In this document: in pieces, positions 47,451-59,220 of the stretch
Layout of the letters: the number at the start of each line of letters is the position of its first letter
How positions within the stretch are numbered: position 1 is the first letter of the stretch
Notes under the pieces: model-generated
What the model saw: the letters and a program-made list of their open reading frames with translations, nothing else
What the model was told of the DNA's origin: nothing
Databases searched by the model: none
Translations under genes and position numbers: made by a program
Assembly: GCA_006384855.1 (NCBI GenBank)
Contig: VCJN01000265.1
Location: 1 to 64,000, forward strand
Reading direction: 5' to 3'
DNA length: 64,000 nt
From: Tetraselmis striata
Lineage: Eukaryota > Chlorophyta > Chlorodendrophyceae > Chlorodendrales > Chlorodendraceae

Positions 47451-48960
47451 ATGTTTTAATATATCCATACACGGCGGCACGCCTTACAGTACCCGGATAA
47501 TGCGACATACAGAAGTATTATGCGTGCGCATGGGCTCCACGACAAGAAACTCGTGGACAGGTACACCCCTACAGGTACATCATATTGGCGACGGCGAGCC
47601 CTAGATTGTTGCGCTGCGCCGCAGATTGTTGCCTTCGGCAGGCGGTAAATGCCTACATGGCTGAAACACTTTCCTTGTCCGGGTATTTGTTGCATACTTG
47701 TATGACAAAAGCGCATAGGCTTGACGGGAAAGTACGACTGCTAGCGAGGTGCTCGCCCGAGAACTTCACTTCGGCTTAGTACTATATAAACGCCCTAGAT
47801 TGTTGCGCTGCGCCGCAGATTGTTGCCTTAGGCATATGTTAAATCCATACACGGCTGCAAGCCGTACAGTACCCGGATAATGCGGCATATAGAAATATTA
47901 TGCATGCGCATGGGCTCGACGACAAGAAACTCGTGGATAGTTACACCCCTAGGTTCATCATATTTGCGACGGCGAGCCCTAGATTGTTGCGCTGCGCCGC
48001 AGATTGTTGCCTTCGGCAGGCGGTAAATGCCTACATGGCTGAAACACTTTCCTTGTCCGGGTATTTGTTGCATACTTGTATGACAAAAGCGCATAGGCTT
48101 GACGGGAAAGTACGACTGCTAGCGAGGCGCTCGCCCGAGAACTTCAGTTTGGCTTAGGACTGAACGCCCTAGATTGTTGCGCCCCGCCGCAGATTGTTGC
48201 CTTAGGCATGTTCTAAATCCATACACGGCTGCACGCCTTGGAGTACCCGGATAATGCGGCGTACATAAGTATTATGCATGCACAGGGGCTCGACGACAAG
48301 AAACTCGTGGATAGCCACACCCCCTATCTAGGTACATCATATTCGCGACGGCGAGCCCTAGATTGTTGCGCTGCGCCGCAGATTGTTGCCTTCGGCACGC
48401 GGTAACTGCCTACACGGCTGAAACACCTTCCATGTCTGGGTATTTGTTGCATACTTGTATGACAAAAGTGCAAAGGCTTGACGATAAAGTACGGCTGCTA
48501 GCGAGGTGCTCGCCCGAGAACTTCACTTTGGCTTAGGACTGAACGCCCTAGATTGTTGCGCCCCGCCGCAGATTGTTGCCTTCGGCAGGCGGTAACTGCC
48601 TACACGGCTGAAACACCTTCCATGTATGGGTATTTGTTGCATACTTGTATGACAAAAGTGCAAAGGCTTGACGATAAAGTACGACTGCTAGCGAGGTGCT
48701 CGCCCGAGAACTTCACTTCGGCTTAGTGAAAGCCCTAGATTGTTGCGCCCCGCCGCAGATTGTTGCCTTCGGCACCGGAGATTATTGCCTTCGGCAGGAG
48801 TAAATGCCTACACGGCTGAAACACTTTTCTTGTCCAAGTATTTGTTGCATACTTGTATGACAAAATCCGATTGCTAGCAAGGTGCTCGCCTGAGAACTTC
48901 ACATTGGCTTACGTAAAGCCCCAGATTGTTGCGCCCCGCCGCAGATTGTTGCCCTGTCGC
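47450..48960 (+). repeat. Array of about 375-bp repeats (family A), forward orientation
   Basis: The marker ccatacacggc occurs at 47465, 47845 and 48219 (spacing 380 and 374). Two further half-units follow to about 48960. Each unit holds two copies of a block cagattgttgcct with ctagattgttgcgc nearby, plus ggctgaaacactttccttgt and tgcatacttgtatgacaaaa. Frames that repeat with the unit are not gene-like. Confidence 0.9.
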
Positions 48961-49430
48961 GACGACTCGTCGTATGTTTGCCGGTGCCTGTGGCGTGCAT
49001 ATCTAGCAAGGTAGCGACTACCGGTAGCGACTACTGGTAGCGAGTAGGAATTACTCTCAATCTCCCTTTTATCTCCAGCATACTCACTACAATCTCCGTC
49101 GGGGCGTGATACCGGTACCGGCAGACCAATGCGAGATATGGCTAACACGTCGTCTTAATAATACTACGATACGATTCGCGGCGCCACGGCTGCGCGAGCT
49201 GCGGCGGGCAAGCCGCCGCGCTCGCCCAGCCGTATGCAGTGGCGCAATCCCGCGAAATATCATCAAGCAGTGGCTACGACCGAGGTAATACCTACGGGTA
49301 CCCGTATGTAGCGACTATACCGGGGGCGGCAAGCCGAAAGGAAGTTGGGTGGTGCAATCAGTGGGCAGTTTTTTTCTCTCCAGCCGCCGAGATTGTGCCG
49401 CGCGAGCCCGGTTTGGGCCTTTCCTGCGTG
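48961..49430. repeat. Spacer repeat (family B), reverse orientation
   Basis: Between the family A array and the 310-bp array. The reverse strand of about 49180-49335 carries ggcttgccg...acgggtacccg...gtagccactgcttgatg. The same segment occurs forward at 52122-52180 and, diverged, at 53838-53900. Confidence 0.65.
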
Positions 49431-49732
49431 ACTTGCTTCAAAATAAGAGCGGAGAAGTCGTGTGATACAGAGAGGAGGTCCGCAAAGTCGCGAGTATATA
49501 AGCGCCGCGGGCCGGCACACCAATGGGGAAGAAGTCGTGTGATACAGAAAGCAGGTCCGCAGCGCCGCGGGCCGGCACCATCATGCGTTTTGATGAAGTT
49601 TCTGCGGTCTATGTGGTAGTGTCGCAGTCTTAATGCATATACGGAGCCGAATGACTTACCCGTTCGGCTAGATTGTACATTGCCGACATCGTATATACGA
49701 CAATCTTATCTCCTGGCCGACCATATTCTCAG

Positions 49733-49763
<31 letters not shown>

Positions 49764-51830
49764 ATATATGCTTATACATGGCAAGATTACACGGGCGCGA
49801 CGAGCATGAGGCGCGACTTCCAAACTAAAAGCGGAGGAGTCGTGTGACAGAGAGGGGTGGTGCAATACCACGCGTTTTGGTAAAGATATCCCCGGGGAGG
49901 GGATACTGCGGTTTACAATGTGGAAATGAGTCCCGCAGTCGTAAAGCATACATATGGAGCCGAATACAACATCTGGCATTCGGCTAGATTGTCAGTTGCC
50001 GACCTCACATATACAACAAATATAGCTCCGAGCCTCTGGGGGAGTTGCGCATCCAAGTGCCTACTGCAGCCTCCCTTGAGTCCGACGGCACCGAGCAGCG
50101 TGGGTCTGTGGGACCTTCAGATTTGGCTCATTACTACAAACCGAATTAGGGCAAGAAGTATACCCTAGTCAGGGTTGAACAATCTTGCTCACCGTGCAGA
50201 GTGCGACGCACTTACCATCGCAGTCCAGATACAACTCCATAGCACGTTACGGGAAGCCGGCACCACCAATAAGGGCATCATGCGTTTTAGAGAAAGTTAC
50301 TGCGGGGTCCATGGTAGTGCCGCATTCGCAAAGCACATACGGAGCCGAATCCCACACCGTGCGGCTAGATTTCGAGTTGCCGAGCCCGTATACAGAAATC
50401 TTATATGGCCGACGACCATATTCTCAGCTCTTGACCTGCATATATGCTTGTATATAGCAAGGGAGCACGGCCGACGGCCATGGTGCGTAGCTTACAACAT
50501 AAAAGTGGACGATGACGAGTCGTGTGACAGAGAGGGGATCCGAAAACCCGCAAGTATGAGGGCCGCGGGCCGGCACCGCCAAGGGTATTCGTGCGTTTTA
50601 AATGAAGTTACTGCGGTCTATGTGGTAATGCCGCAGTCGTAAACCACATACGGAGCCGAATACCACACACGTGCGGCTAGACTGCGAGTTGCCGAGCCCG
50701 TACACAACAATCTTCTATGGCCGACGACCAGATTCTCAAATATGCCGACCCCCAAATATGCTTTCATTACACGGCCGGCGGCCATGGTGCGCGGCTTGCA
50801 ACAAAAAGTGGAGGAGTCGTGTGACATAGAGAAGGGGTTCGCCAAGCCGCAAGTGTAAGCGCCGCGGGCCGGCACCACAAAGGGCATCACGCGTTTTTGA
50901 TTTTTTTCACCGGTGTTTGTGGTATGTAGTGTCGCAGTCGCAAAGCACATACTGAGACGAATGACACACCCGTTCGGCTAGATTGCGAGTTGCCGAGCCC
51001 GTATATACAGGAAACTTCCATGGCCGACGACTAAATTCCAAGCAGCCGACCCCCATATATATGCCTGTACATAGCAACATTACAAGGCCGACGGCCGTGA
51101 CGCGGGACTTGCAGAAAAGGCCAAGGACGAGTCGTGTGACACAGAGAGGGGGTTCGCAAAGCCGCAAGTATGAGCGCCGCAGGCCGGCACCACAAAAGGC
51201 ATCATGCGTTTTTGATTTACTCCGGTGTATGTGGTATAGTGTCGCAGTCGCAAAGCACATACGGAGACGAATGACACACCCGTTCGGCTAGATTGCGAGT
51301 TGCCGAGCCCGTATATACAGGAAACTTCCATGGCCGGCGACTAAATTCCAAGCAGCCGACCCCCATATATATGCCTGTACATAGCAACATTACAAGGCCG
51401 ACGGCCGTGACGCGGGACTTGCAGAAAAGGCCAAGGACGAGTCGTGTGACACAGAGAGGGGGTTCGCAAAGCCGCAAGTATGAGCGCCGCAGGCCGGCAC
51501 CACAAAAGGCATCATGCGTTTTTGATTTACTCCGGTGTATATATGTGGTATAGTGTCGCAGTCGCAAAGCACATACGGAGACGAATGACACATACACCCG
51601 TTTGGCTAGAATGTGAGTTGCCGAGCCCGTATACAGCAATCTTCTATGGCCGACGACCAGATTCCAAGCAGCCGACCCTCACATATGCTTTTACACGCGA
51701 GTCTCGCAAATAAAAGCGGAGGAGTCGTGTGATTCTGAGAGGGGGTTCGCAAACCCGCAAGTGTGAGCGCCGCGGGCTGGCACCACAATGGGCATCATGC
51801 GTTTTTGATGTGGGCTTGGCAATAGTATAT
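49430..51830 (+). repeat. Array of about 310-bp repeats (family C)
   Basis: The marker (g)agtcgtgtga occurs near 49453, 49528, 49836, 50517, 50814, 51128, 51438 and 51721. Two neighbouring units (51128 and 51438) are 310 bases apart and nearly identical, while outer ones are more diverged. One position near 50200 has lost the marker. Shared blocks include gcgccgcgggccggcacca, catcatgcgtttt, cggctagattgcgagttgcc and atggccgacgacca. Confidence 0.92.
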
Positions 51831-52114
51831 AGATTGCTAGGCAGATTGCTGACTTTAGGCACGCTGTACTACCCGCCTATATGGCTGCCAATCGTTTAAA
51901 ATGCGGATGTATACGACAAAGAAGGATTCTGAATGAGCATATGCTTGACGATACTATACAGATTGCTAGGCAGTACCGCTAATACCTGATATTTGCTTAC
52001 GGCACGCAATAGATTGCTGTATTTTGGCATCCCGTAACTGCCTAGATGACTGGCAATCTTTGTGCATGCGCATATATATGGCATAGAAAGAATATGAATG
52101 CGCATAGGCTCACA
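51831..52114. repeat. Diverged family A-like units
   Basis: Repeated agattgctaggcag and cctagatgactggcaatctt blocks resemble the agattgttgc and ctacatggctg blocks of family A, with many changes. Confidence 0.45.
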
Positions 52115-52650
52115 GTTTGCTTGCCGTCCCCGGTCGATACGGGTACCTGCGTATTACTCTGGCCGTAGCCACTGCTTGATGGCCGCTCGCGACTACGCCA
52201 CGATTGCATGCGCGAGGTTTTTGCATCTACAAACTTCCCGCCCGCTGCTTACTACAATCTTGGGGGCGCGGTACCAGACTAATGCGAGATTGTTAGTTCT
52301 CTTAACAATTACTACTACACTACGATTGATGGCGCCAAGAGGGAGTGGGTGTAGCGTGCAAATTAACAATTACTACTACGCTACGATTGATGGCGCCACG
52401 AGGGGAGTGGGTTTAGCGTGCAAATACACGGTCTGCAATATGCAGGATGGCTACAATCAGACTCCAATCTCGGGGCGCGGTACCGGGAGATGATTGCTAT
52501 TTGCGATGCTGCCAGTGGTATAACGCTACGATTGAAGGCGCCATGGCTGTATGCACGCGCGCGGGAGTGCCAACCGCTGCTACTCACACAGCCGTGGTGC
52601 CGTCAATCTTAGCATTATACCAAACAACACAAATAGCAAACTGTCGGTAC
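52115..52650 (+). repeat. Spacer repeat (family B), forward orientation
   Basis: Starts with cttgccgtccccggtcgata and includes a roughly 65-bp internal direct duplication around aacaattactactac and gattgatggcgcca (52305-52370 and 52365-52430). Confidence 0.65.
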
Positions 52651-52659
52651 CGCACCCCA

Positions 52660-53440
52660 AAATTAGGCCGTTCCGGCATGCCGTGCCGGAGGCAACAATC
52701 TGCGGCGCAGCGCAGCAATCTAGGGCTCACCGTCGCGAATATGATGTACCTGGGGGTGAAACTATCCACCTATGTCTTGATGTCGAGCCCATGCGCATGC
52801 ATGATACTTCTATATGCCGCATTATCCTGGTACTGTAAGCATTTGTGTATGGATTTCAAAAACATGCCTAAGGAAACAATCTGCGGCGGGGCGCAACAAT
52901 CTGAGGCTTTGCCAAAGTAAAGTTCTCAGGCGAGCACCTCGCTGGCAATCGTACATTCTCGTCAAGCGTGTGCGCTTTTGTCGTGCAGGTTTGCAACAAA
53001 TACCCCGGACAAGGAAAGTGTCTCAGCCAGGTAGGCCGTTCCTGCCTGCCGAAGGCAACAATCTGCGGCAATCTAGGGCTCGCCGTCGCGAATATGATGT
53101 ACCTGGGGGTGTGGCTATCTACCTATGTCGTGTCGCCGAGCCCATACGCATGCATAATACTTCTATATGCCGCATTATCCGGGTACTGTAAGGTTTCGCA
53201 GCCGTGTGCGGATTTAAAACATGCCTGAGGCAACAATCTGCGGCGTGGCGCGCAACAATCTAGGGCTTTCACTAAGCCGAAGTGAAGTTCTCGGGAGAGC
53301 ACCTCGCTAGCAGTCGTACTTTCCCGTCAACCCTATGCGCTTTTGTCATACAAGTATGCAACAAATACCTTAATACCCCAGACAAGGAAAGTGTTTCAGC
53401 CAGGTAGGCAGTTACCGCATGCCTAACGCAACACTCCTTA
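52660..53440 (-). repeat. Family A repeats in reverse orientation, two units
   Basis: The reverse strand carries the family A blocks in order, for example ggcaacaatctgcggcg on the plus strand at about 52690, and ccgcattatccgggtactgt at about 53168. The orientation is opposite to the array at 47450-48960. Confidence 0.85.
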
Positions 53441-53449
53441 CTCGCTACC

Positions 53450-54070
53450 AGTAGTCGCTACCGTAGTCAGATTGTATTACTCGATCGTTCGAGATCCTTA
53501 CTGGCTATTGTAGTCAGATCGTAGGCTACCTGCATATATCATCTCAATTATGCACCCTACACCCGCTCACCTCGTGGCGCCAGCAATCGTGGCGTGGTAT
53601 TACTTGGAATACTAGCAATCTCGCAAGTCTGCCGGTGCCGCGCCCCAAGATTGTAGTGAGTTAGTGACTAGTACCGGGGAGATTGTATAGCAGTCGGTAC
53701 CAGTACCGGTACTGGGCCAACTAGATTTGCGCGCTACCCCCGCCAACAATCGACGAGTCGCGACAGGGCTCGCGCACGATCTAGGCGGCTGAAAGGATTA
53801 AATCTGCCCTGGTCAATGCACACGATTTTCCCTTCGGCTTGCCGTCCCTGGCAGATACGGGTACCCGCGTATATCCCGGCCCTACCCACTGCTAGATAAC
53901 CGCCGGCGACGGCGCCACGGCTGAACGCGCGCGGGATTGCCCGCCACCGTTCACGCACTAGCCTCGGCGCCGTCAACCGTAGCGTAAACCTACTGGCAGC
54001 AACAGCGCAAATAGCAATCTGCCGGTTATGCGCCCCGAGATTGTAGTGAGGTTGCGGTCAGAACGTAGCC
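53450..54070. repeat. Mixed spacer repeats related to family B
   Basis: ccttactcgctaccagtagt at about 53455 is the inverse of the sequence at about 49030. cggcttgccgtccctggcag at 53838 is a forward family B copy. Confidence 0.55.
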
Positions 54071-54559
54071 TACCCGTAGACGTTGCCTCCGCCACGACTG
54101 TCAGCCAGACGGGCGCCGAGCAGTACCCGATATATCCGCATACGGCTCGGCAAGAAACCCAATTAAGGACGGTACAAAGCGGGCGGCTGCCGCCGCACCC
54201 GCCGCAAGGATCGCCACGTCGGTTTGGCTGGCTATGACTATGGTACTGGGGCAGGAGCCGTGCCTTCGGCCTGCGTAGGCCTCCGCCGCCGCCGAGCGTC
54301 TGGGGGGTCCTTCATCGGCCCTGAAATCCGGTGACTTAACCCCCCCAAGCGACATTGAGCAAGGACCGTCGTAGGTACGGCTCGGTCATAAGGGCATCTA
54401 GTGGCCCGCGCTTCACTCCGACGGCTAGCAGGGCTAGCAAGGGTGATTACTGACTGAGAGGCGTGCCGAGGAGTGTGGGTGGGTGCCGAGGGAGAGGTGG
54501 TTGTAGTTCGTTACGGCAGCCGTCGTGCACATCTTCGTGCCCCATATTTCCGCACAATC

Positions 54560-54690
54560 GGCGGTGAAAATAGTACATAGAGGCAGAACAGGAAACCCTA
54601 ATCGGGCAACGTGATTTGGCTCGAAAAACAGCAGCAAAACTAGGACCTCGTGGTACAGTACATTTTTGCTCGCGTTTTGGCCTTTTCTGG
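54560..54690 (-). repeat. Inverted partner of the segment at 46605-46740
   Basis: tttttgctcgcgttttggcc at about 54661-54680 is the complement of the left copy. It is followed directly by a SINE family 2 body, as the left copy is preceded by a SINE family 2 head. Confidence 0.6.
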
Positions 54691-54696
54691 TAGTTT

Positions 54697-54872
54697 GGCA
54701 ATAATATCGGCCCGGCGTGTCCCGGGTTTACCCGATTGATGCCGACGCCCCTCGGGGTTCGAATGAGGCAATGGTATAAGCAGGGCTATGCCAGACCTAC
54801 GACTGCAGTCGGCGCAAGAGGTCAAGTGCTGGGGCAGCTTTGGCCGATGTTCTGGGTCGAAATTTATTGTCA
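54697..54872 (+). mobile_element. SINE family 2, copy f, 5'-truncated
   Basis: Starts at caataatatcggcccggcgt and keeps the body blocks (cctcggggttcgaatgag, ccagacctacgactgcag, gaggtcaagtgctgggg). The tRNA head is missing. Confidence 0.78.
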
Positions 54873-54879
54873 CCTACAT

Positions 54880-56088
54880 GCTCGCTGATTGTGTAAGCGG
54901 CCTAAAAGCGCAAGATTCTAGAAGGACTTCCGGGCGGGGGTATACCGGCATTTTTCGAGAGGTCTCCCGCCGGAACTGAATATCGAGCTGAAGTCGGGAC
55001 TTCTGCCGGAAGTTGCCTAGTGTGCAGGCCCTTCCGCACAACCCCGAAAAATACATGCACATACCCTGTCACCGGCGGACTGCGGGGCAGAACTCAATCC
55101 GAAAATTATTTCATGTTAATATGACCGAGGCTGCGGAGGTAAAAATGTAACATGATTGTAGTGCAAGGTTTCGCCAGGCATCAATTATGTAAACCGAGAA
55201 AAGAAAGGTCAAGCAGGGGCATGCCGAAAAGGGCAAAACCCATATTGCAAAAAATCCGCCGCAGGGCGGGATTGTACACCAGTCCACATAAGTCTTTGCA
55301 CATAGAAATCCGCGCGTATCCTCGCCTCGGTGCCCAAGCCATGGGGCCACGGGGCCGTGGAGCCTTGCAATCCAGTGTATGCAAGCGTCCTACGCTAAGG
55401 AGGCAGCCGTTTCTCCCTGTTATCGCAGTTTTATAATTGTTCTTCGGCAATGGCATTGCTTAGCACATTATGGCTAAAACCACAGAAAAAACGGGCGATG
55501 AATAGGGGGCAACTTGTTGGCGGCGTACCTACCATCCTTCGCATATGCCCGCGCGCTGCCGGTGATGGGTGGACGTATGCATGCGCTGTAAGACCACCGA
55601 GATTGAGCCCAATCCATGCACGCTACCGATGCAATGCATGGTATTTCCATGAGAGTGTGCCAGTAATCCCGTCGTCGTGATGGGCCAATCATCCCACATT
55701 TTTCCAAGCTGCAAGATAAGCGCCGTTGGCCGCGCCTCCCTGGGTGAGAGTAGCACACATTAAGTGCCTTCGATTCCATAGGTGCATGCTTATACCGCCC
55801 GCACCGTAGGCTAAGCCATGCAATGGCGGCAGCAATGTCGCCATTGCTGCACATACATGTATGCGCGCATGTTGTCACACATAACACCCATCATCCAAAG
55901 GGAAAAGCCAAAATGATGACGGGGTCCGCGCGACGTGGAGACCTATCAAAGGGGTCCTCGCGCCTGGGAGCTTGCGTGGAAGGGCACATTACATGCCCCC
56001 ATCATGCGCCCCCATCCACAGTGAGTGGGCTGGCTGGGATACCAGAACAAGGGGGAAGGGGGGGGGGGGGGGGGGAGGTTACTTTGAC
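54880..56088. other. Intergenic DNA, no gene recognised
   Basis: Short frames only, none with family similarity. A poly(G) run lies near 56056-56074. Confidence 0.4.
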
Positions 56089-56213
56089 ATGCCATAAATT
56101 TCGGCGTTTTATCAGATCGGGCTGAAAATTAGTGCGTTGGAAAGCGCAGGTCACGGGCTTTCCATCGCATTAATTTGCAGCCCAATCTGATAAAACTCCG
56201 AAATGTTATGAAT
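56089..56213. repeat. Foldback element with about 55-bp arms
   Basis: The arm at 56089-56144 (with gttttatcagatcgggctg) is inverted at 56158-56213 (cagcccaatctgataaaac). Centre about 13 bases. By eye about 80-85 percent of arm positions pair. This is MITE-like or a large hairpin RNA source. Confidence 0.8.
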
Positions 56214-56859
56214 TAAAACGTGATTGCAACATTACTGCTTCTTACATGGCGAACAGCCAGTTTGCGAATGTCACCTTTAGCTCGCTAGGTGACCATAGAC
56301 TCCAAAACCATGCGCCGCGCGGCATGGGGTAGGTGGCCAAGACATGTATCTCGGCGACCATGGGAGAAAAACACGGTTCTTTATGTCCAAATCTCGGCGT
56401 GCCGTGCGCTCAAACCGTTCATAGCCCGGCCGCCGTGCAACACTTGTTACACTGGTAGTGCCGCATGACATGCGACGCGCGCCACGCGCAACGTCGCATT
56501 GGCCCTAGCACACCATGTGCACGCTCTTTCATGGTTATCTTCGCAATGGCTGCAACGGCGTAGACTATGCGTGGGTTTACCGACTAGAGGTGACCAAACC
56601 CAAATCATACCCATAAAAGCATGCAAAGACTTCTGTGGGCTGCTGTAGGATAAAAAAGAACCACGACATGCTGTGATGGAGACTTCACATCGCATATGAG
56701 ATTGTGTGATTGATGGTACATATGAGTACCTGGCTTCGCTCTACGGATGGCTCGAACCGGAGCGCTACGGATTTCATCGTGGATCATCTACCCATATGCC
56801 CCGTGCGTAGCGAACTGCAAGCACCGCATGCATACCGCTTTGAAGAGTCTGTGGGCATC

Positions 56860-57543
56860 TGTGGCAATTGATGCGGGGGCGGTGCTTGACCGGGACCGTT
56901 CGGGAGCCGGCGACATGACCCTTGAGACGAGTGGGCTGTGCCGAGCGGACCGCTCGCGGCCGTCGGACTTGACGCTGGCGGGGTGGGCCGGGCGGGGGGG
57001 GGGGGGGGGCGTGCGATTACATGATCGACTTCGGCGTGCGTGTCCTCCACGACCTCCACTTGGAGCAACGACCCCCGCTAGTGCACCCCGGGAATCGCGG
57101 CGACCGAGGCGGAGCATGGTAAGTTGGCAGCGGACCGGGCGTCTTCCGCCCCAGTGCAGGGTGTTCACCGGTACTACCCTTTTGTGGTTGAGGACCGCGG
57201 CCGTCTCGGGAAGTCCGCTTTGACGGTGGTCTACATCTTCGCGGTGCTGTTGGCTGTGCGCAACTTCCCTGGCGGTCCTTCCGCTCCGACCTCATGCTTC
57301 CTTCGTGGTCAATCCGTTCAGGCACTTCGGAACTTTGTCGCCAGCCAACCTGCTGAGTTCCGCCGTCACATGTCGCGCACACGGCGGGGGCTGTTGTATG
57401 TAGCGGGTCTCGGCTTGCGTGCATGGTACCCTGGGCGGCATACCATTCTCTCTGCCGGTGTGCAGATGGCCAAGTCTGATGCGTGGGCTCGTGCCCATTC
57501 TGCGTCTTCTCATGTTACTGCTTCCACCTCGCAATCGCTGTAA
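56860..57543 (+). pseudogene. LINE-type retrotransposon 3' part (C-terminal region after reverse transcriptase)
   Basis: A piece near 56930-56990 reads DRSRPSDLTLAGWAG, like the RPxDhhhxxWxG phrase that starts the nuclease-like region of several algal and fungal LINEs. It is broken by a poly(G) run, after which YMIDFGVRVLHDLHLEQRPP continues in a different frame. From 57124 another frame gives HRYYPFVVEDRGRLGKSAL, resembling the FxPFVVETxGRLG phrase of the same proteins. It then runs to a stop at 57541 (SRTRRGLLYVAGLGLR). Reverse transcriptase itself is absent, and frames change at least twice, so this is a 5'-truncated, decayed copy. Confidence 0.5.
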
Positions 57544-57618
57544 AGGACCTTTCTGATTGTCCTTTTTTTTTGGTGATTTCCTGATATCGCCGTTTACTGC
57601 TAGAGCTAATGTAATTAT
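57543..57618 (+). repeat. 3' end of the LINE-like element, repeated inverted at 63836-63905
   Basis: aggacctttctgattgtcct, an oligo(T) run and ggtgatttcctgatat recur on the reverse strand at the window end. aggac/gtcct can form a small stem, as in many retroelement 3' UTRs. Confidence 0.75.
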
Positions 57619-58008
57619 ACTTCAGTAGCTGCCTGTAGTCCACTTCACCAGTCGCGGAAGTCGCGCGCGGCGGTACGAGTAGGCATCGTCTCTACGAGTA
57701 CTCAAAACCAGTACAGGTAATCCTTACCGTACTTCTGTAAACCCTACTGGTACCTACTCCTCTTGCCGATGCAATACTGCGGTGCCTGTACCTGCAGGGC
57801 CTACGACCTATGCTACGACCTCTGGTACTGGGTTTGAGCTCTGGCGGTGGTGTGCGCGCGCATTCTGGCTGGCCCCGCACTGCGCAGGAGGAGAACAGGC
57901 GTATTGCAGGGCAAGCGCGACGAACGCAGACAAACAGACCCAACAGCACGAGGAGCCCACCTGCCCCCTCTAACCGGTTGGGTGGCGGCTAAGGTTCCAG
58001 TTTTTTGA

Positions 58009-59151
58009 ATGGAACAGGCAGACCACCCAGGTCGGACTTGGGCCCGTCGTGGTGACACGCTGCTCGTGCAGCAGAGTATGCCAGAGGACATATTGACCGC
58101 GTACGCGCGGGAAGCGCAGGTGCTTGTCCGTGCAGCCGAGAGGAGCGCGAACCCCGCCAGGCCTGTGCAGGGCGAGGCTCCCAACTCTCCTAGCAAACCG
58201 CCGCTTGTTGGCCAGAAGCGAGATCCGGAAAACGGCTTGCCGGTGGGACAGCCACCTCAGCAGCGTAACTGGCCCTCAGACGATCCCTTCGACACGTGGA
58301 GCAGCAGGGGCTTTCGAGCTCGGCAGGCAACCGGGCGGCGGCCGGGCAGCGAAGCTGCTGTTATGCCGGAATCTGCCCCCGACAGTCTTCGTAGCCGCGA
58401 CGACTATCCCCGCGCCGCCGACGGGCCTGCCCTCCTCAAGACAGGTGCCTCTGCGCTCCGGAGTAGCAAAGAAAGAGCACGATTGCGGTCGCGCCGACTG
58501 GAGTCCCCTTTCGCGCAGGCGCTCTTCGCCGCAGCCGGCGGCAAGGCCAACAGCCACTCGTGCGCCCTATCACCCCACGATCGCCCCCCTCGCCCGACTC
58601 GTAGCCTGGACACGCGCCGCAACAGCGATGGTCAGCGCCAGAAACTCGCGGCGCAGGCTGCGTGGGAGTCCTTGCGGCGGGATGAGGAGTTTGCACGACA
58701 GGTGGCGGCCGCAGCGAGCGGCCGGGCGACGGGCGACCCCGAACAGGACAAGGTGCGCGGCATGCAAGCCCACCAGCACGCCACGGACGACGAGACGTGG
58801 CTCTGGATTGGGCGGCGGCTGAATCTGATTCAGGTTCACTTTATTACATATTTTACGGTAAGACTAGCAAATGCCATATTACTGACGATACTTTGGGCTA
58901 TTTGCCAATACAGGGTATACAGAAATAGTATCCTTTCTCGAGACGAGTGTAGGTACGAGTACCTGTACTCGTATTGCAAAATATGTGCCAACCCGCCCGG
59001 CGCCGGAATTCCGTCCGCCGATTCGTATATGAAATTTAGGTGTAAAATTCTGACACTTGTACCCGGGTACTTTACAGGTACAGCACATATATTCGTATAC
59101 ATCTACAGGTACCTACTACCCAGGGCTTTCCGTAACTGGATTGCTGCCTAA
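58009..59151 (+). CDS. Hypothetical gag-like frame, up to 380 aa
   Basis: The frame from ATG 58009 is open to 59151. The first roughly 270 residues look coding: a helical N-terminus (MPEDILTAYAREAQVLVRAA), a Pro/Arg/Ser-rich disordered middle, and a helical stretch (QAAWESLRRDEEFARQVAAA). After about 58830 the DNA becomes AT-rich and the protein loses coding character (RLNLIQVHFITYF), so the true end, or an intron donor, is probably near there. The architecture fits a gag or ORF1 protein and it lies just after LINE debris. No diagnostic motif was found. Confidence 0.3.
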   Translation: MEQADHPGRTWARRGDTLLVQQSMPEDILTAYAREAQVLVRAAERSANPARPVQGEAPNSPSKPPLVGQKRDPENGLPVGQPPQQRNWPSDDPFDTWSSRGFRARQATGRRPGSEAAVMPESAPDSLRSRDDYPRAADGPALLKTGASALRSSKERARLRSRRLESPFAQALFAAAGGKANSHSCALSPHDRPPRPTRSLDTRRNSDGQRQKLAAQAAWESLRRDEEFARQVAAAASGRATGDPEQDKVRGMQAHQHATDDETWLWIGRRLNLIQVHFITYFTVRLANAILLTILWAICQYRVYRNSILSRDECRYEYLYSYCKICANPPGAGIPSADSYMKFRCKILTLVPGYFTGTAHIFVYIYRYLLPRAFRNWIAA

Positions 59152-59220
59152 ACGGCCGTCTTAGAGACGCTGCAAGGGTTTCACTGGTGCCAGTCCTGTC
59201 CCGGGGGCGGGGAAAAAAAA
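59133..59220 (+). repeat. A-tailed short repeat, second copy
   Basis: Matches 16400-16482 (aactggattgctgcc to gtcccgggggcg), followed by ggggaaaaaaaa. Different 5' flank. Confidence 0.75.

Noticed and set aside
47450..51830. CRISPR-like array
   Set aside because: Units are 310-380 bp without short repeat/spacer alternation, and the genome is eukaryotic.
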